A stretch of DNA of 64,000 nt from Protopterus annectens (GCF_019279795.1 NC_056747.1:1004485432-1004549431); one strand, 5' to 3'; positions 49,388 to 60,940 are shown, numbered from the stretch's first letter. Translations and numbers: made by a program. Notes: generated by a model from the letters alone, not told the origin.

Positions 49388-52290
49388 AGATGGTGACATC
49401 CACCCCAACCTAGGCCCTACAAGCATCCCAACTTTTACAACTCCTTCTACCACTTCCCCCGCCATAACTATCCAAACCTGTCTCTCAAATTCTTTACTTT
49501 TAGGTCATCTTAATATCTTCAGTATAAACAATAAAATTTCACATCTCCATGCCCACCTTGATACTCATTCCTTTCATATCCTCTGCCTCACAGAAACCTG
49601 GTTAAAACTGGTAACTAAAGATAATGAAATAACCCCCCCAAGTTACAACATATTGAGACTCGACCACACTAAACGTAGGGGTGGGGAAGTAGCTCTACTG
49701 TATAAATCCACCCTACAGATCTCCTCCATATCTTACAACCCACCTCAGGATAGTAAGGCTGAAGTTTTGATCTCCCGACTTCAACTAAATGCTTCTAAAG
49801 CCCTATATATTATCTGCATCTACCTACCCCCTGGTAATAATATCTCTACAATAGAAGACATTCTAAGCTGGGTATCAACTTCTTACCCACAAGAAACCAT
49901 TATACTTGGTGATTTTAATACTGACTGGAAATGTGTAAACACAGAGAATCCTTCATCACATATTAATCTTCATGGCTTTAGTCAAACTATTACCACCACC
50001 ACTAGACTTAACAAATCCAACAACAAAGAGAGTATCCTAGATTGGATGCTCATTAATAAACATCAACAAGTTTACAAGGCAGGAACTCTACCAGATGACT
50101 TAAGTGATCATATGTTAACTTACATCATAAGACAAAAGAATGATATCCCTAACACCCCCACTTATAAGATCTCTCGAAGTAACAAACATTTTAACCATGT
50201 ATTATTCCAAAATGAACTTAATGCCTATAACTGGTATCCACTAAAAACCATCCCTCTTGAGCAGGCAGTTAAATATTTCAACTCTAAATTCTTAACTATC
50301 CTTGACAAGTATGCTCCTAAACGTTCTATCAGAATGAAGTCCAAACCTGCCACCTGGCTTTCAAAAGAAAAGAGACAACTGATATTGCTTAGGAATAAAT
50401 CTTGGGCCAAGTGGAGAGCATCCAAAAATATCTCAAAGCAACAAACATTTAGACAGCTAAGGAATACTACTAAAAAAGCTATACCGACTGACAAAAAAAC
50501 TACTATTGTAAACTACAGCAATCTCACCATAATAATCCACAAAATTCTGGTCTAGCATTAATAGACTCCTTCACCCAGGGCACTCCAGTACACCACCCCC
50601 TCTAGGGGCTGATAACAATACCTCCCTTCAAACTGCCAATGCCTTCAATACCTTCTTCACTGACACCATAAAATCTCTAGCCTGCCAACTGTCCCCAAAC
50701 AACTCTAATCTCCAAACCTCTTTACCTAATACTCTCCCAACATTCCAAATACAACCCATCACTACCTCGTACATCCAAAAACGTATACATAAACTTAAGC
50801 CATGTACCCCCTCTGCAGACCAAATACCATCTGAATACCTGGAAAAAGCAGTCAAAGCAGTGGCTTATCCTGTATCCATCCTTATAAACAGAACCATAAA
50901 TGAAGGAACCATCCCAGATATCTGGAAAATCTCCCACATTATCCCTCTACATAAAGTTGGAAACTCCAATGAGTATTCCAAATACAGGCCAATAGCACTC
51001 ATCACCCTTAGCAAAAGTTATGGAAAAATGTATTCACCATCAACTTATTAACCACCTAACCCAACATAATATACTAGCTAAGTGTCAGCATGGCTTCAGG
51101 CCATTTCATAGTACCACCACAGCCCTCCTATCTTTCACCGACTCTATCTATAAAAACCGTAACAACATCCTCTCATCTGCACTCATTATTGATCTGTTAA
51201 AAGCCTTTGATATGGTCAACCACCCACTACTCCTAAAAACTCTTGAATTCCTTGCTCTTGACACCAAGGCTATTCTCTGGTTTAAGTCATACCTTAACAA
51301 TAGGCAACAAGCAGTCCTTTGGGAGAATAAACTATCTTCCCACCTGCCAGTCTCCCTTGGAGTACCTCAAGGCTCCATTCTCTGTCCACTTCTATTCTCA
51401 GTATTCATCAACGACCTTTACTTAGCGATCCCGCAAGCTACTTGCATACAATATGCAGATGATTCCACGCTCATATTTTCTGCCAACTCCACATCTGAAC
51501 TACAATCCCTAACTCAGACAGTATTCAACTCAGTTGAGGCATGGTTTCTAAAACACTGCCTCCTCTTGAAAGCCAAAAAAAACAAGCTCTTACTCTTTAC
51601 ACCTAACAGTAAGTCCACCCCAATTAATTTCTCTATCCAATCAAATAATGGCACCATTATAACGCAAGACTCTACCATCAAACTATTAGGAGTCTTAATT
51701 GACAATAACCTTACATTTGACAATCACATAAATAACACTATAAAATCCATAAACAGAAAATTGGGCTCCCTATATAGAATAAAACCCTTCTTAACACCAA
51801 CAGCCAGAACTACTATTGCCCACCCCCATTTAATCTCCACTCTTCTTTATGCTTCCCCTATATATACTAACCTAAAGAAAAATAATCTTACTAAACTAAC
51901 TCCTATAATAATATTGCCAGGTTTGCCACTGGGAACCCATTTAGAACTTACCACTGTCTGAACCTAAAGCAGCTTGACTGGCTTGAACTAAAAAACATTC
52001 ATTCCCAACTTATCATTGTTCATAGGATATTCTACCAACCTAAGAACACACCGATACTCTCTAACCTTATTACCCACTATGCAAAGCTCAATTCCTTACG
52101 CTCTTCCACTAAACTACTGCCTAGCATTACCAAGTCTAATAAATTGGCAGGTGACTCCTTGTTTTCTAATACCACTGGAAAATATTGGAACATGTTGCCA
52201 TCAGATCTAACAGCACTTCCCTCCTTCCCACTCTTTAAGCAAAGGCTGAAGCAACATCTTAAAACACACTGGTTATGCCCTTGCTGTTAC
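49388..52290 (+). pseudogene. L2-like ORF2, endonuclease and RT
   Basis: An N-terminal GDIHPNLGP block (49391-49417), then endonuclease: INNKISHLHAHLD, ILCLTETWLK (catalytic Glu), YLPPGNN, IILGDFNTDW (GDFN box), SDHMLTY (SDH box). RT: IPDIWKISHIIPLHK, KYRPIAL, then in another frame GFRPFHSTTTALLSFTD, ALIIDLLKAFDMVNHPLLL (motif A), SLGVPQGSILCPLLFSVFIN (motif B, the usual LGP is LCP) and IQYADDSTL (motif C, intact YADD). The C-terminus continues to NYCLALPSLINW and FKQRLKQHL-like blocks near 52230. Breaks: a stop near 49560-49640, a frameshift near 50490-50560, one near 51015 and one near 51930. Confidence 0.85.
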
Positions 52291-52697
52291 CCTGACTAAC
52301 TGTCTGCTTTCTCTTTTGCCATCTTTCTCTATCCTGCCTCCCCTCATCTTTTTAACACTACTTACCCCTGAGTAGGGGACACTATTTTAAACTATTTCCT
52401 GTAAATAGGATAGGAAATAACTGTACATATTGTAAACAACCTCACATACCTTACTGTATGAGTATCCTATTCCTTTCAAGGTTTCTGTATTTCTTAATTA
52501 GCTTACTTCTTTGTAGCTAAGGCTCTCTAATTATTTTTAACTAATGTTTTCTTTATATTTGTGTAAATAATTTTCCTTGAATATGGTATCTTCTTAGATA
52601 GTATGACTTTGTAACTACTGTTCTCTCATGTATTTTTTTGTCTTACATTTTTATTTTTTTCTCTTATAATTGTACATTATAAACATTTAAATGTTAC

Positions 52698-52797
52698 TGT
52701 GGAGCTTTTCTCCCCGGGCCTCTGCAGCAAATGGAAATATATCCAGTTGGACTAGCCCAGTTAACAAATGTAAAATAAAATAAAATAAATAAATATA
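52698..52797 (+). repeat. L2-like 3' terminal block and tail
   Basis: Shared with two other sites. ggag-cttttt-type-ctcc forms a small hairpin and is followed by a G/C-rich block, ccagttgga and an (AAATA)n tail. It is presumably the RT recognition site at the RNA 3' end. Confidence 0.7.
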
Positions 52798-54179
52798 TAC
52801 ATATTCACTAGTGTTTAGAATGCGCACTACACCAATACCATCTTTTTTCCTGCTCTTCTGATCATAAATCCTTGGAATTTAAGGTTCCTCGTGATTTTTT
52901 TTATACTGCAAATATTACCAGCAGGTAATCATGGTGTCTGCAGGCTTCCCCATCGCTTGTTCTTCATCATCATAGTATTGCAAAAATATAAAGATTACCA
53001 CAAGTATGCTAGTACCTCACCTATGTGGTTACAATAATTCCTTCAGTATGCCTTAGAAATGCACTTCCAGGCATCTGCAAAAAAACAACAAAACAATCAA
53101 TCATGTGTCACATGTCCTCACTCCTTGCTAAATTTGCATGTATATGGAGGAAATGTACATGCCCAGCCACATGCAGTCTGGCATCAGCAAGGACCATATA
53201 TTATGTATGGACCACAAGAAACATTTCTGCTGCAGGCTTTCCTATCTTTGTTAGACTGCAAAGTGGATGTGGTTGCAATTTATTGAGTACAGTTCCATTT
53301 GTTTCAACTTGATTACTTTCTTTTTCCCAATGAAAATCATTGGCAATAAAGTTCCTATTAACGAGACATAATAATTCATAATTTTTGGGTTTTACTATTC
53401 TCCCCATGGTTGTGCAATCATAAAGACAGTTTATTTAATAAAGATGTTAGAGGAAGGCTTGCACCCTTGCAAAAAAATATACGTGTTTTGTTTGGTTGAG
53501 GGTTCTGCTTGTTTCATTTACTTGTAGCCTCAGACAGATATTCCATACTGATTCATAGTACAGCCCTGCTGTAATAAAATTTAGTGACACTGCACTTGTA
53601 ACCTTTGGAAGAATGTGATAATTTAGAATCAAAGCAAACCTTAAAAACACGGAACAAGAAGAGAAGATAATTCTATAACTGTGACTATCATATAGCTGAA
53701 TATGTCTTAAGACAGCTTATCTGACAGATAAATGTTATTTATTTTTTCAAAAAGGTACGTAGGCAAAAGTTATATATAACAGTGTCCTAGAAAAGAAAAT
53801 AGTACACCTCCCAGCAGTGTGTGCCACATATCAACAGTCACATGTCAGTGCTGATTTGTTGATTCGGCGGTGAGGGAATGCAGCACAAACCACTGCAATG
53901 GGGATTTAGAGGGGCACCTGCTCCACCAAGCAGTTCTACATACTATAGCTAGGATACGTGTATGCCTAAGCTTCCTCTGGCCCACAATCTCAGAGATGCA
54001 GCACTAGGAAAAGATACCATTCCCTTAATTACTGAGTAGTGTGCAACACAGGGGATCATTACCAATGTGTGTGTCTGTGTGTGTGAGAGACAGACATCCT
54101 GGCAGTTCTCATGACTCCCACATTTGGCATACATATGATCTGTATGTCTGTTTCTAGTGCAGTGATTTCAGACAGGTCT
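52798..54179. other. Unclassified, no gene seen
   Basis: No gene. The frames at 53025-53650 are short and lack domain features. Confidence 0.4.
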
Positions 54180-54616
54180 TCTTGTATGTAAGTACTGGCA
54201 CTCTGTGTAAAATACATAGTAACCCTGGCACTTTGTGTAGAATACATGGTAACCCATACACACACCCTGCATGTAAGTACTGGCATTCTGTGTAGAATGC
54301 ATGGCAACCCATACACACACCCTGCATGTAAGTAATGTCATTCTGTGTAGAATACATGGCAATCCAAACACACAACCTGCATGTATGTACTGGCATTCTG
54401 AGTAGAATACATGGTAACCCATACATACACCCTGCATCTGCATATAAGTACTGGAACACTGTGTAAAATACATGGTAACCCATACATACCCTGCATGTAA
54501 GTACTGGCACTCTGTGTAAAATGCATGCTAACCCATACACACACCCTACATGCAAGTACTGATATTCTGTGTAGAATACATGCTAACCCATACACACACC
54601 CTGCATGTAAGTAACC
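54180..54616. repeat. Minisatellite, about 57-bp unit, about 7-8 copies
   Basis: The unit runs from gtaagtactggcattctgtg through agaatacatggtaacccata to cacacaccctgcat. Units vary by substitutions and small indels; one lacks most of its length near 54215. The Cys-rich minus-strand frames across it (repeated LPCILHR-like blocks) are a by-product of the repeat. Confidence 0.95.
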
Positions 54617-54999
54617 TCCTCCCCCCAAGATATGCTCTGTTGTGTTTTGCAGATGATGTTGGCTACCTCCTTCAACCCTGGCTCATGACCCTTGTGTATA
54701 AACCTGAAACTGGTTTTAAGATAAATTTAAGTACTACTCAAGCCCAGACACATAAATTTATACAGCGTATGTTTGGGCTACTGAAGGCATGGTTTCAATG
54801 TCTGAATAAATCCAGAGGTTCCCTAGTGGTCTCAAAATGATGCAGAAAACAATATGTCTTTGGTCTGGACCATGCTCCACAGTATAATATTACAGAGGCA
54901 AGGTGCATTTCCAGACCTCTCCCTCTCTCTTTCCTGTTTAAGCACCATATGGTACATCGGACAATGAGCACCGTTCAGCACTTGTTGTTTCTGTAGCAG
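54617..54999. other. Unclassified, possible LINE trace
   Basis: Near 54640 the plus strand reads YALLCFADDVGYLL, which resembles an RT FADD box, but the flanks do not extend the match. Left unassigned. Confidence 0.3.
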
Positions 55000-55290
55000 T
55001 TACAGGTTTTACAGGCTCAGGTCTCAAGCCAAAGGGCCAACCCTTCTCAGAGGGTGCATCATACACATTCACACGCACATACTCATACCTAGGGCCAATT
55101 TAGAGAATCCACTCCACCTACTGCATGTCTTTGGAATGTGGGAGGATACCAGAGCACCCAGCAGAAACCCACGTGAACGCAGGGAGGACTTGCAGACTCC
55201 ACACAGAAGACACCCCGGCCGAGAATCGAACTGGAGAACCTCTTATTATGAGGCAACAATGCTAGCAGCTACACCACTGTCCCTCCCGCA
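55000..55290 (-). mobile_element. tRNA-derived SINE, head and body
   Basis: Minus-strand reading: head with GTGGTGTAGCTGCTAGCATT and GTTGCCTCATAATAAGAGG (a 4-bp stem CCTC/GAGG closing a 7-base anticodon-like loop), then CCAGTTCGATTCTCGGCCGG (B-box-like). The body has GGAGTCTGCAAGTCCTCCCT, GCGTTCACGTGGGTTTC and CATTCCAAAGACATGC blocks. It is the best-preserved SINE head in the window. The RTE-type tail is missing. Confidence 0.75.
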
Positions 55291-56207
55291 TCAAGACCAT
55301 GTGGCTGCATTTCACCTTTCACCAGCAGCACTGCTGTAGTAAGACCTATGACAGTTGCCAGCAGTAGGATGACGAATGGCCAATGAGAGCCCTAGGCAGT
55401 GACATGTGCAAGACTTTTTCAGACCTGACAAAACAGCAAAGTCTAGTTAACAGCATTCGGCCATGATTTGTATAGGGCAAGTCAAAAAACATGATGCATG
55501 CAGTGCTCTTATCAGATTTTGCTGGTTAATGCATGAGTTGATTTCATTGTGTATCAGACATTACCTCAAAAGCACATGGGAAGGAGTGTGGTATGGGTCA
55601 CAGATGTCATAATTTGCACAGGGTACCAGGGGACACAATAACACAATATAGGGAACAGGGATGGGACATATGTATCTGGGTCAGGATACTGGAGCTGGAT
55701 CACTGGAAGGATAGATGATGTCAAGGGTTATGGTCACCTGTGACACGGATAGGAAGCAACTGCATACCTGTTTTCTGGTATTACTTTGTCAGTGAATGGG
55801 GTCAAGCCTCAAGGAACTAGTATGGATGTTGTTCTGTGTTGTGGAATATATATCAAGATCCAACAGTTTATAATACAAACACTCAAAATTCTGACAATAC
55901 ATACTATCGACAGATCCAAATCCTGACAGTTCATAATATTGACATATCAAAATAAAGAACTTACAATAATAACAAAAAACACCCATACCTCACAGTAAAT
56001 AAATATATCACACACACACACACACACACACTTAAACTAAAAAAAAAAAAAAACAATAAACAAATACACAAAAAGAAAAAAAAACTAATTTTTGCAATAC
56101 AATAGGCCATAGATTGTCTGCATAACAGTATTATTATGGACATGATTTTACTAATGTAAAGTGCAGGGATAGGGTCAGCATGCATTAATAGCCCACCCCC
56201 TACATAC
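55291..56207. other. Unclassified; short (CA)n
   Basis: No gene. A (CA)n tract lies at 56009-56031, followed by an A-rich stretch. Confidence 0.45.
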
Positions 56208-57538
56208 ACACACCACCTTAGAACCCAGTTTGGGTTCGTGAAGGGCCGATCTTGTCTCCTGAACCTGATTGACTTCTTCGAATCAGTCTCCAGAGTTGTG
56301 GACAAGGGTAAGGTGGTCCACACAGCCTATCTGGACCTCGCCAAGGCCTTCCACACCATCTCCCACTCTGGAATCATAGATAAACTTACTAAGCTGGGCA
56401 TTAATCCCTACATCACTTGGGTTGCCAACTAGCTTACTGACAGAACCCGCACTGTAAAAGTAGCCGACTCCAAATCCAGCTCCAGACAAGTGACAAGTTG
56501 AGTACCTCAGGGTTCAAGTCCTGGGGCCGCTCTTGTTTGGCATCTACTTCTTTGATGTACAGGCCAACACTAAGGGATTCTGGCTAACAAAGTTTGCAGA
56601 TGACTGCAAACTGGGAGCCATTACTGAATCCCCAAATGATGTGGATATTCTACAAAAAGACCTTACAGAAACAGATGCTTGGTGCCAGAGCCATGGGCGC
56701 AAGCTCAATGCCAAGAAATGTATAGTTATCCCCTTTGGGAAAAAACATGTACCCATGAATTACCACATAGGTGGCAGTACACTAAACACCAAAAGTGTAA
56801 TAAGAGACTTAGGGACACAGGTGGACAATGGTCTCACTTTTGATAACCACATCGCCACAACAGTAAGGAAATCCTTCTATGTGGCACACCTCATTACTAA
56901 GGGCTTTTCATCCAGAAAAAAGGAGGTCATTGTTCCACTGTACTCATCCCTCATTAGACCCATTATAGAATACAATGCCCCATTTAGTATGTACCTCTCA
57001 AGACATGTGCAACAACTGGAAAGGCCACAGAAATACCTCACTAAAAGAATCACAGGCCTAAAGCAGATGCCCTATGCTGACCATCTAAAAAAACTCCAGC
57101 TATACTCCATTGCATATCGTCTACTCAGAGGCGATCTCTGCTTATCATACAAGGCCATGTCAAATCCAGAGCTGTTGGACATGCTACACTTAAAGAAATC
57201 CCAATCCCTCAGAGCCACATGCTCCAGGGATATAAACCTTGTCATCACAATGAACAAAACATGCTGGAGGGATAGGTTCCTGACCCAGAGACTCCCCAGA
57301 CTCTGGAATAGACTGCCCATACATGTCAAGCAGAGCACCTCTTTGGCCCTCTTCAAAAGGAACCTTGACGATTGGATGGGAGATAGGAAATTCACCCCGG
57401 GGATCAAGTCAGTCACCCTGCTAGACAGGGGTCCAGGGAAGTAAATATTGTGGGAAGAAATAGCCAGGGAATTGTTATGGCTAGGCTTGTATAGGCCCTA
57501 GGGCCAATAGCCTAGTACCAACCTATGAACCTATGCTA
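56208..57538 (+). mobile_element. CR1 LINE, 5'-truncated, well preserved
   Basis: Begins inside RT at QFGFVKGRSCLLNLIDFFES and runs to the CR1 3' end with ctaggct/agcctag around a ggccctagggcc palindrome (57480-57518) and two tail units. The protein is close to that of the copy at 37110. Confidence 0.92.
56533..57444 (+). pseudogene. CR1 RT C-terminal open frame, 303 codons
   Basis: Uninterrupted from GIYFFDVQANTK to the natural stop. It contains motif C KFADDCKLGA (intact FADD), DAWCQSHG, LNAKKCIVIPFGK, the FDNHIATTVRKSFYVAHLI thumb block, SLIRPIIEYNAPFSMYLSRH and the C-terminal CWRDRFLTQRLPRLWNRLP. Upstream, a single TGA at 56500 and a stop at 56430 separate it from motif A (AYLDLAKAFHTISHSG, where the usual FDT is FHT, removing a conserved Asp-adjacent residue) and from SRVPQG-like motif B. 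It lacks the first half of the protein and so cannot act. Confidence 0.85.
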
Positions 57539-57598
57539 ATCCTAATCCTGCATCTCACTTAGGAAAAATTCTGCAACACTACTACTACACAAGACAGG

Positions 57599-57687
<89 letters not shown>

Positions 57688-57692
57688 ACACC
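57599..57692. repeat. (CA)n microsatellite
   Basis: CA dinucleotides with one CT interruption near the end. Confidence 0.98.
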
Positions 57693-58159
57693 CCTACAAG
57701 CACAAACAAACATGCATAACACTGAACCTATCCTGTTATTTAACCATTACTGTAGCCCTAAGCAGCCAATACTCCCACAAACACACTCCCAACCCTAATG
57801 CCAACCCACATTCCTGTGTCTGCATTACGAACTGTCAGTCAAATTAACTGTCTGTATTCTGGTACTGTAGTTCACACTGCCTGCATTCTGAACTGCAACT
57901 GTTTTGTGACGCTGACATGCTGTATCTGTACTGGTCACAGAGCCAGTTCCATTGGCATACAGAAATAAAGTTTTGACTACAGCACAGTTGATCTGCATTT
58001 GATTAGCAATTCAGGCACTTGCTTGAGCAGGCAGAGGGAAGGGAAGAGTGACATAGGATTGCCAGGTTAGCTCTTTTCAGGAGGAGGGAGGTGGGGTATG
58101 TGCTTGGGGTGAATGACCTCATGATAGAGTCTCCACCACTCACTCAGGAGAGTAATGTT
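57693..58159. other. Unclassified, no gene seen
   Basis: No gene or known element recognised. Confidence 0.4.
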
Positions 58160-58167
58160 CAGGAGGA

Positions 58168-58663
58168 GGGTCTATATGATAACATCGTAATCTTAAAACT
58201 TCGAATGTTATAATATCGTACCCTATGCACCGAATGCTGAAAATAGCGAAGCTGCAGAATATCGAATACTTTCCTAGGGAAAGTATTGAGTGGGCCGTTT
58301 CTGCAGCTTCGCTATTTCCTAGACTGTGGAGCGAAGGTTACAGACCAGGTTAAGGTAAGTGTGTGAATGAAGGTGAGTGTGCGATAGGGACCTTAGGGTT
58401 AGGGAGCTGGTAAGGTGAGTGTGCGATAGTTACAGACCTTAGTGTTAGGATTGGGTTAAGGTAAGTGGATAGTTAGCAGTGTATGTATGGTTTAGTGTAT
58501 GTGTGTGGATTATTTATTTTGGTGTGCCTGTGTTGTGTGTATGTTTGTCGGAACAGTGAATTTTTTCACTATTATGAGTGCTCAGTGTTATGGTCTTTCG
58601 ATCTAAATGGTTCGATATTATAACGTTCGAAGTTTTAAGACTTTGATGTTATAATATAGACCC
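58168..58663. mobile_element. 496-bp TIR element, relative of 27917-28564
   Basis: Starts GGGTCTATATGATAACATCG and ends with its near-perfect inverse; the inverted repeats extend for about 50 bases (through cttaaaacttcgaa). Flanked on both sides by CAGGAGGA, an 8-bp target-site duplication (58160 and 58664). No coding capacity. Inside are short strings also seen in 27917-28564: gtgtgcgata..acc, ttagggttaggg, and ggtgtgcctgtgttgtgtgt. It also contains a long inverted pair around agcgaagctgcagaat / ctgcagcttcgct (58244-58315). Confidence 0.85.
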
Positions 58664-59230
58664 CAGGAGGAAAAGTGAGGTTTAAGGGGAAAGCAGGAAT
58701 TCAGCAATTTATGTTATGCTGGACTTACGATAATTACAAAGAAATAAAAGATATGTGATGTATAATATATGTAAAGGAAAAATGTTAGTATGATTTGTTT
58801 GCTTTTATGTTAATGTACGTTTGCCTATGTCTTAAGTGATAATTTAATAAAGTTAGCAGTGTATGTATGGTTTAGTGTATGTGTGTGGATTATTTATTTT
58901 GGTGTGCCTGTGTTGTGTGTATGTTTGTCGGAACAGTGAATTTTTTCACTATTATGAGTGCTCAGTGTTATGGTCTTTCGATCTAAATGGTTCGATATTA
59001 TAACGTTCGAAGTTTTAAGACTTTGATGTTATAATATAGACCCCAGGAGGAAAAGTGAGGTTTAAGGGGAAAGCAGGAATTCAGCAATTTATGTTATGCT
59101 GGACTTACGATAATTACAAAGAAATAAAAGATATGTGATGTATAATATATGTAAAGGAAAAATGTTAGTATGATTTGTTTGCTTTTATGTTAATGTACGT
59201 TTGCCTATGTCTTAAGTGATAATTTAATAA
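58471..59230. repeat. Perfect 380-bp tandem duplication
   Basis: 58471-58850 is repeated at 58851-59230 without a difference that I can see. The unit contains the right half of the TIR element, its right duplication and about 190 bases of flank, so the element's right end appears twice. Confidence 0.95.
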
Positions 59231-59386
59231 AAGGGTTAAACAAAAAAGCAAAAAAATAAGAAAAAACACTGAAGGTGACCCTCTCTATCAGTTCTATCCA
59301 TTGTGAAATGGTTACAAATGGGCCATTTGATAAGAGAAGATTGATGGCTGATAGGCAGCAGGGAAGAAAAAGTGACAAAAAATTAC
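59231..59386. other. Unclassified, no gene seen
   Basis: Short AT-rich stretch between the duplication and the transposase remnant. Confidence 0.4.
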
Positions 59387-59755
59387 TTAGCTGCTCAGAA
59401 TGTGCAGGGTACATGACCTGCTGTGACAGGAATAGTGTACTACTATGGGATCTAAACCTGGCTGATGTTCACTAGTGAGTTCCAATCCTACAAGTAGGTA
59501 GTGTGGCTGTCCATGGAAAAGGGTATCACAGCTTTTGACAGTTCCAGCCATGGCTGCTGAGAATGTTCCCCTGTAATGTTGTCCTATGTCACACACACAC
59601 ACCACAGCCACATGTCTATATCCCACCCTGCCATGGACAATACTATCAGTCTGGAAAGACGTGATGGTACTATTAGTTCTACACATGTTAGTGACATCAT
59701 TGTGTTCCACCATAGCCCCCATCATAAATATTACTTCATAATGTGTGGTTTCCAT
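59387..59755 (-). pseudogene. HARBI1-like transposase fragment
   Basis: A 122-codon minus-strand frame. The segment GRVGYRHVAVVCVCDIGQHY, then GTFSAAMAGTVKSCDTLF, then PHY follows the HARBI1/PIF pattern R.GY(H/R)S.N.Q.VCD......A..PGS.HD(S).... around the second catalytic Asp (here VCD). In a live element this DDE protein cuts the transposon ends. The first catalytic Asp region (MGAMVEHNDVTNM) is doubtful and the C-terminal Glu is missing. The resemblance is by eye only. Confidence 0.45.
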
Positions 59756-60149
59756 GTATTCACATGACTAGTTAGCATAGCATCATCACAAAGGCCATAT
59801 TACACACTTATGAGCTCTATTAAAGACTATGCAGCAGACTGTCCCTGGATCACATTCCTACACATCTGCTGTGTAATGCCAAATGCTGCCTGCACCTTTA
59901 AAGGCAACTGTGATATTAATGATGTTGGCTAGCCCCATGCTGTTAGCCAATAGGTGGGTATGCCCACTAAGGAAGTAGTGTGCACCTTTAAAGCTGGAGT
60001 TTCAGTCAAAGCTAGACTACTAATGAGGCTCTCAGTTACAGCAAATTCCTTCTGCATAGGTGATGGTGTGCATTTAACTAGTACATCAACAGGGGGCCAC
60101 TATCTTTATTCATTATAGAGGGCTGATCCCCACCCAGTTGTGGGACAGA
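59756..60149. other. Unclassified, probably decayed Harbinger
   Basis: Lies between the transposase and Myb-like remnants on the same strand; no blocks recognised. Confidence 0.35.
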
Positions 60150-60940
60150 CACCTAGTTTACCTTGTCCTCTGACTGTGACATATATCCAGGAATCTCAGT
60201 ATCAGTGCCAGACTCTGCAAAGGTGTGCAGACCAGTACCTTGTCCAGCCTCAGCCATATCTACATGTTGTCCCTCACCACTTCCACCTGTGAATGTGTAA
60301 CACAGGAAACACAATACAGAAGACTTACTAATATGTATATGCAATTAATTTATTTTTGTGCAACCTTACTTTTTTTGGTAGTGGCAGCCTACTTGTGTTG
60401 CACCTGCATATGAAAGCCACTGATGTTTACCATAAATCTGCTCCATAATCGACTGAGATATGGGTGAAATTGATCATGTTAGAACCAATATTTGCTCCCT
60501 CAGTGGGGATGAATCCTGTTTGAAGCCCTCTACCTAGTAATATAAGGAATTCTTCCATGTAGATTCATCTTATTGACTCTGGCAGCTCAACCCATTGGTG
60601 GGTCTTGTGTTCACAGTCAAGCAGATACACTAAATGATGGTGACACTGTCTCATTGTGTAGTTGAGCTCACCCACTGCACTTATGTCCCATAAAACAGAG
60701 TGCCATACCTGGTCCCCTAATGGCTGGTCTGCAACCCCATCTACCCTCTTATCCAAAGGCCATACATCTTAACTGCCTACACCATAACATTGTTTTCAGT
60801 ATTGCTTCATCCTCTGACCATGCTGAATCCTGTTTATACATGTTGAAAATAAGAATATGTATAGGTAAGAGTATAACTCCAAGTACTAAAAATGTACCTG
60901 TTTCACACATTAACACCATTCCAAACAACATATTCACAGT
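60150..60940 (-). pseudogene. Harbinger-type Myb/SANT-like protein remnant
   Basis: In two overlapping minus-strand frames: SAWSEDEAILKTML (first helix, FS..E..ILL pattern) and RQLRCMAFG, then VWHSVLWDISAVGELNYTMR and QCHHHLVYLL (second and third helices, W..I...V.AVG...RT..QC..RW.DL pattern). Downstream, GLHTFAESGTDTEIPGYMSQ is an acidic Ser/Thr-rich stretch, as usual in the C-terminal half of such proteins. A frameshift at about 60750 breaks the domain. The same strand and order as the transposase fragment at 59387 suggest one decayed PIF/Harbinger element. Confidence 0.5.

Larger units (their letters stand above)
48120..52797 (+). mobile_element. L2-like LINE, long copy
   Basis: A pyrimidine-rich 5' region and ORF1-like frames, then ORF2 with endonuclease, RT and C-terminal segments, and a 3' end with ggagcttttctcc, gggcctctgcagc and an (AAATA)n tail. 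The 5' limit is uncertain. It is the most complete of the three L2-like copies and shares its 3' terminal 100 bases with 28655-28757 and 41876-41962. Confidence 0.85.

Noticed and set aside
54059-54628. Cys-rich repetitive minus-strand frames of 85-133 codons
   Set aside because: They follow the 57-bp minisatellite, exist in all three frames and have no signal peptide or conserved spacing.
54617-54720. FADD-like block as an RT remnant
   Set aside because: A single short match without neighbouring RT motifs.
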